This document shows, one piece after another, positions 59,890 through 64,000 of a DNA stretch of 64,000 nt. This stretch comes from Paragordius varius (Eukaryota; Nematomorpha), in assembly GCA_964247055.1 (NCBI GenBank), contig OZ176051.1:11594001-11658000 (forward strand), read 5' to 3'. The translations under genes and the position numbers were made by a program. The stretch's first letter is position 1. Every line of letters begins with the position of its first letter. A model generated the notes under the pieces. It saw only the letters and a list, made by a program, of their open reading frames with translations, was not told the DNA's origin and ran no database searches.

Positions 59890-62800
59890 TTAATTAGTAT
59901 TATTGTTATTGTACCGAATGTAGGTATGATTGGTAGCATGGGGGTGATTAGCTTTAACAACAGCCCTTAAATGCGTTGGCTTAATCAATTCTGAATTCTG
60001 GGGCACCGCGTGCTCAGGCAAATTAGATGCAATTTGATTCGAGGTTTTATATGAGGTTGGGGGAGACGAAGATATATTGCTACTAGATAAATCAGATTTT
60101 TGCGTTGTATCATATATAAATCCTCGGTTATGTCCACCCATTGATAAAACTGGATTCGGCAATATTTTACTAGCGTAATAGGGGTCGATGAGTGTGTCTA
60201 AACTAGAACTTCCTTTCTTACCACCCGAGCCCAACAAAGTACGACGAGTCTTTAAACACAATATTGATGTTATGGTTATGGCCATAAGGAATATGCAAAC
60301 GAATACAGCGATACCAATACTAAAAGCTGCAGTAGACATACAAAATTCCCTATCACTAATTTGTCCTATAGATATGGCCGGGGCCGATCGGCTACTAGCA
60401 TGAGGGGAAAAGAAACGTTTCTGTTGATTTTGCTGTTGCGCAGACATTTTGGCTAGCAAATTTTTTACGGTATTTTCTTCATTTAAAAGAGAGTCTCTAT
60501 TTATAGGCTTTTCCACTTTTTCCATTACATTTTGTCTATCTTGGGTAGTTTTGGAATCCATTCCTTCTCCAATCACTCCTTTGAACCCTTCTTCGGTAGT
60601 TAATGACTCCTCATCTTCCACATCATCCAAAATGATGACAGAACCTTTGACTCTAATTTCTGGTTCTTCTTCTGGATTCCCAATTTTAGAAGCTTCATTT
60701 TCAGGGGCTACCTCACGTTTAGACCTAACTGCGGTGGATGGTACAGAACTCGTGCTTAATACAGTAACAGTCCGGGTCCCCGTAGTCCGATTCGCTCCAA
60801 TAATAGAAGGAGATGTTTCCTGTGGAGTGTTAACTGTGGAATCACTGGGAACTATTCGCGTTGTGACTCCAACGGTCGGTGTCCTGATGCCGGTCGTACC
60901 CCTAGTGGCTGCAACGGTTGGTGAAGGTGATCTTACGCTACCAGTAACTACTGAACCGATCGCCCCTGCCCCTAAAGCTCCTACTTGTGGACCTGACCGT
61001 TGAGCTCCTGTTACAGTTGGTGTAAAACTTTGCGTTGTTCCTGTGCGAGTTGTAAATGGAGATGGTGAGCCGACGGACGATATGATGGCGCCAGCTACCG
61101 GTCCAGATCCCGATGAACTATTTGCAGCGCCTGGTATAATTATAGATCCAGGGGCATTCACGAGCGGGCTAAACATAGGTTCAGCCGAAGATAACATAGC
61201 GGGAAATCCGCTTGGTAAGGTTGGAATACTGGAAAAGGGTTGTGATGCCCCACACACGGGCTAAAATATTAAAATATTTTATATGTTATTTGTTTATAAG
61301 ATTATAATTCCTAAATATATTAAATCAATCATATAAATATATAGTCCTCGTGACCAGTTTGAAAGGGCACTACAAATCAGTTTATCTGAATTATCTTACG
61401 TTCCAATCTCTTAATAGGCTGAAATTTTATTAATGAAGGAAGTGTGTACTTTCCCAAAAACTAACTAGTTCTGCGGTAAACCTAGGATCGGACCAAAAAA
61501 ACAGTTATTTAATTAGTATTTAATCTAGCTAAAAAATCAATTATTATTTTAAAGTTATGCGGGGGAGGGGTGTACTTAGCAAAATAAAAATTACAATGCT
61601 TATTTCGACGGCTTATAGTATTTATTATATGGAAACATAAAATCCCGAAAAACAATATTACCGTGGTACAGCTTGATTTAGGACACAACTTAACTACGCA
61701 TTCATAGTAAACCGAATTTGAGGTGGGGAATTTATGTGACGGAAACATAACGAAGGCCCGCGTTATACCATCGGTGGCTAGACCCGTTTGTGGGCTTATC
61801 GTATCATATTGAAAAGGCCCAAACACCGCGGGGTTAACTGGGCATCCTTGGGCATCCGTTAGCTGTTGTTCACCCCAATTGATTCCGTCTCGTGCCCAAC
61901 ATGAGTGTACAGTAAATCCGTAAACACCTGAATAATTACGATAAGTATTTTTGTTTAATTATTTATACATTAACAGTGAAGAAAATGGGGGTAGTTAAAA
62001 TAAAAAAACGTATCAGGGTTGTTGGAAACTTTTGTATGAGTTACAAATTTATATAGTTGAATACACTTCAATCATAATAACTCAAAATCAAAAACCAAAT
62101 TTAACACGCTTTGTGTTTTTTTCATAATAGCTAAATGTTTTAAACCCGAACATTTTGCTTATACATATTATATTCAAAAAGCCAGCTCTCATAATCTGAC
62201 ATATATAATGGGTTTAAGAGAATAAAAATTTAAAACAATAATATTATTAATACCACCTTTTCTCTTGAGTTAATTTTCAAAGCTTTTTATTGCATACTAA
62301 TCCTGATGGGAACGGTTTAAATTTAATTATTATAGCTTAAATACTTCTGATTTCTATAATAAAAAAAGATTCAAATTTATTTTAAAGTATTTTCAAACAC
62401 AATTAGGTGGCAAAAATAAATATGGTTTTTATCCTGCCTCGAAATGTTTCAAAATAAACATTCCAAATGAAATATCGGCCTTATATAAATATGATTAATT
62501 TTTTTCCAACTAAATTTATTAAATAAATAAAAGCGGTTAAATGTAGTTTTTAGAGAAAAATCAATTTAAATGTGGGCTCAATTTTCCCATTTCAGATTAA
62601 AGTGAATATAATTTTGTTAGACCAGTAAATTCCCAATAAACACCAAAGCAAAAACTTCTTCTGGAGTAAATTTATTATATTAGGTACATATTAAACCATG
62701 AACGAATGGTTATTTATTAGTATTAACTTTCCTATTAAAATAGACGATCCTTATTTCCGCACAAATTAAAAATTACTTTCGTCCATTAATTTAATTTTGA

Positions 62801-63926
62801 GGGTTAAAAAGGATCCCAGAGAAACAAATCCACTTATGAGGGGACCATCAGGCGTTTTTCCAACATGAATTGTCATAATGGGTTCAGGCAATTCTGGGAT
62901 ACCCGTCAAAACACCGACCGTTGTTATCATACTAAATAAATAAAGAGATATATATTATTTTTATTCGAGTTTGACATAATAGATTGGGGATGGCTGTATG
63001 GAGTTTGTATTATTTTTATATATTAATATATATTTTTTATTAGATTTTTTATATTATCTTAAGTTTGGGTCAATGTGTGGTTCATCTAATTGTCATATTT
63101 TAAATAGAGAAACTAGAATTAATCGTAATGAATTGGTTGTTACATTAAATCCAAGTAAAAACAAAATGAATTAAAAAATCATTTGTTTTAGAAATTAATA
63201 ACATCTAGTTATACAGGTGATTTTATGAATTTTGGGAGTTTGTTCCATGATATTAAAACAAAAATTTTATTTTACATTGTACGTATCTTAGAATATTTTT
63301 AACAATTCTATATAAAATCTAGTAGTATTCTCCATAACTATCGACGGGTATTTAATATGTTTTTTTAACATAAAAGTGAACAGGTAATAAGTATGCGTTA
63401 TATGAAACTGATCAGTCATACACGTTACATTTTACACAAATTTTACAATTATTATTCAAAGCTGTTTTTGAATTTTAAACGCTCTTTTGAAATATCGCCT
63501 GTTGAAATACAAGCATTTAATTTATGTATTTCACTAAATATGCAAAATCTTAGCCATTTGTTAAACTAAAATACACCATGAAATTATTACAGGGTTTAAG
63601 GTTTTGGGTTTATTTTTCTTAATTTTTTTCGGTTGGTGGCTAAGTCAAAAATATTTAAATTAAAAAACTTTATTTATGACCCATCCCATTATTATTTAAA
63701 TATATAATATAATCTTGTTTATTTTGTCTCGTTTAAAATTATTAGTGTCTTTTTATAATTTTATGATGATAGGGAATATTTAATACCTGACATTAGCATT
63801 GGATGTTATTAATTTTTCTTGCAATGGATAATGACAATCCAAATGATAAGCTCTGTCCGACGATGTCACCAAAAGCGGATGGTTTTGCAATATGACAACA
63901 TTTCGAAAATTTATGGATCCATCCTC
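59890..63926 (-). CDS. ZP-domain transmembrane protein (5' partial)
   Basis: Zona pellucida-domain proteins polymerise into apical extracellular matrix such as cuticle. Exons on the minus strand: 63926-63787, 62931-62777, 61927-61662 and 61260-59890, phases all matching; earlier exons lie beyond the right edge. The visible ZP-N part has SDRAYHLDCHYP; the linker and ZP-C part have LPEPIMTIHVGKTPDGPL, VHSCWARDG, QLTDAQGCPVNP and CVVKLCPKSSC. Then follows a Ser/Thr/Pro/Gly-rich mucin-like stretch of about 170 residues, a furin-type site (RSKR before EVAPENE), an acidic segment, a membrane helix (IGIAVFVCIFLMAITITSIL) and a 120-residue cytoplasmic tail rich in Ser, Asn and His. This is the usual order for ecdysozoan cuticular ZP proteins (dusky/miniature/cuticlin type), though the exact orthologue is not clear. 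The two ZP halves are split by introns of 855 and 849 bp. Confidence 0.9.
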
Positions 63927-64000
63927 CTAAGCAAAATGAAAAAATAAATTAAAAAGAATAAAATAACGCATTTGGCAAATTTAAAATGTTACTTTATTTA

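Noticed and set aside
60449-61003. 184-codon plus-strand open frame
   Set aside because: Antisense shadow of the Ser/Thr/Pro-rich exon of the ZP protein; composition bias keeps the opposite strand open.

Overview
This is a strongly AT-rich animal genomic window. The genes are intron-split, spread over both strands and separated by repeats, and nearly all introns found are GT-AG. The gene set (MOB4, the splicing factor YJU2, a calexcitin-type EF-hand protein, a ZP-domain membrane protein, a VWA-domain protein, an LRR membrane protein and a rhodopsin-like GPCR) points to an invertebrate bilaterian. Intron sizes run from 26 bp to about 6.8 kb, and the 26-29 bp introns are exceptionally small for an animal. 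I cannot fix the taxon. A derived or parasitic lineage with a cuticle or apical ECM, for example a nematomorph-like worm, is only a guess; dicyemids are the animals I know of with introns this short.

Layout. 1.2-7.05 kb: a GPCR (+) with a 4.8 kb intron full of hAT-type MITEs. 7.85-9.23 kb: a foldback element whose arms carry a 21-bp minisatellite, with a hAT MITE in its loop. 10.1-11.66 kb: a recent 215-bp tandem duplication followed by about 160-bp repeats related to the Helitron at 37.5 kb. 11.68-14.24 kb: a VWA gene (-) whose exons are mostly too short to stand out as ORFs. 16.55-19.82 kb: YJU2 (-). 19.87-23.28 kb: MOB4 (+), head-to-head with YJU2 with only 55 bp between the start codons. 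23.34-24.67 kb: an Asn/Ser/Thr-rich gene of unknown function starting 61 bp after the MOB4 stop. 26.75-30.12 kb: an LRR transmembrane protein (+) with a 19-nt microexon. 30.22-33.88 kb: an unrecognised 182-aa gene (-), convergent with it. 33.9-47.97 kb: a 14 kb gene-poor stretch with a Helitron and hAT MITEs. 47.99-57.91 kb: calexcitin (+), with a 6.8 kb intron holding a decayed LINE. 59.89 kb to the right edge: a ZP-domain protein (-), 5' end outside the window.

MOB4 (STRIPAK signalling scaffold) and YJU2 (spliceosome) are ordinary cellular genes. The LRR, VWA, ZP, GPCR and calexcitin genes are typical of animal extracellular matrix, cell-surface and neuronal/muscle calcium functions. They do not form an evident joint pathway. 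The most unusual features are the gene architecture (microintrons, a microexon, very close start codons, splice-acceptor-like AGs just before several starts) and the repeats built from short tandem units. Exon models were made by eye from reading frame, splice phase and family similarity recalled from memory; no searches were run.
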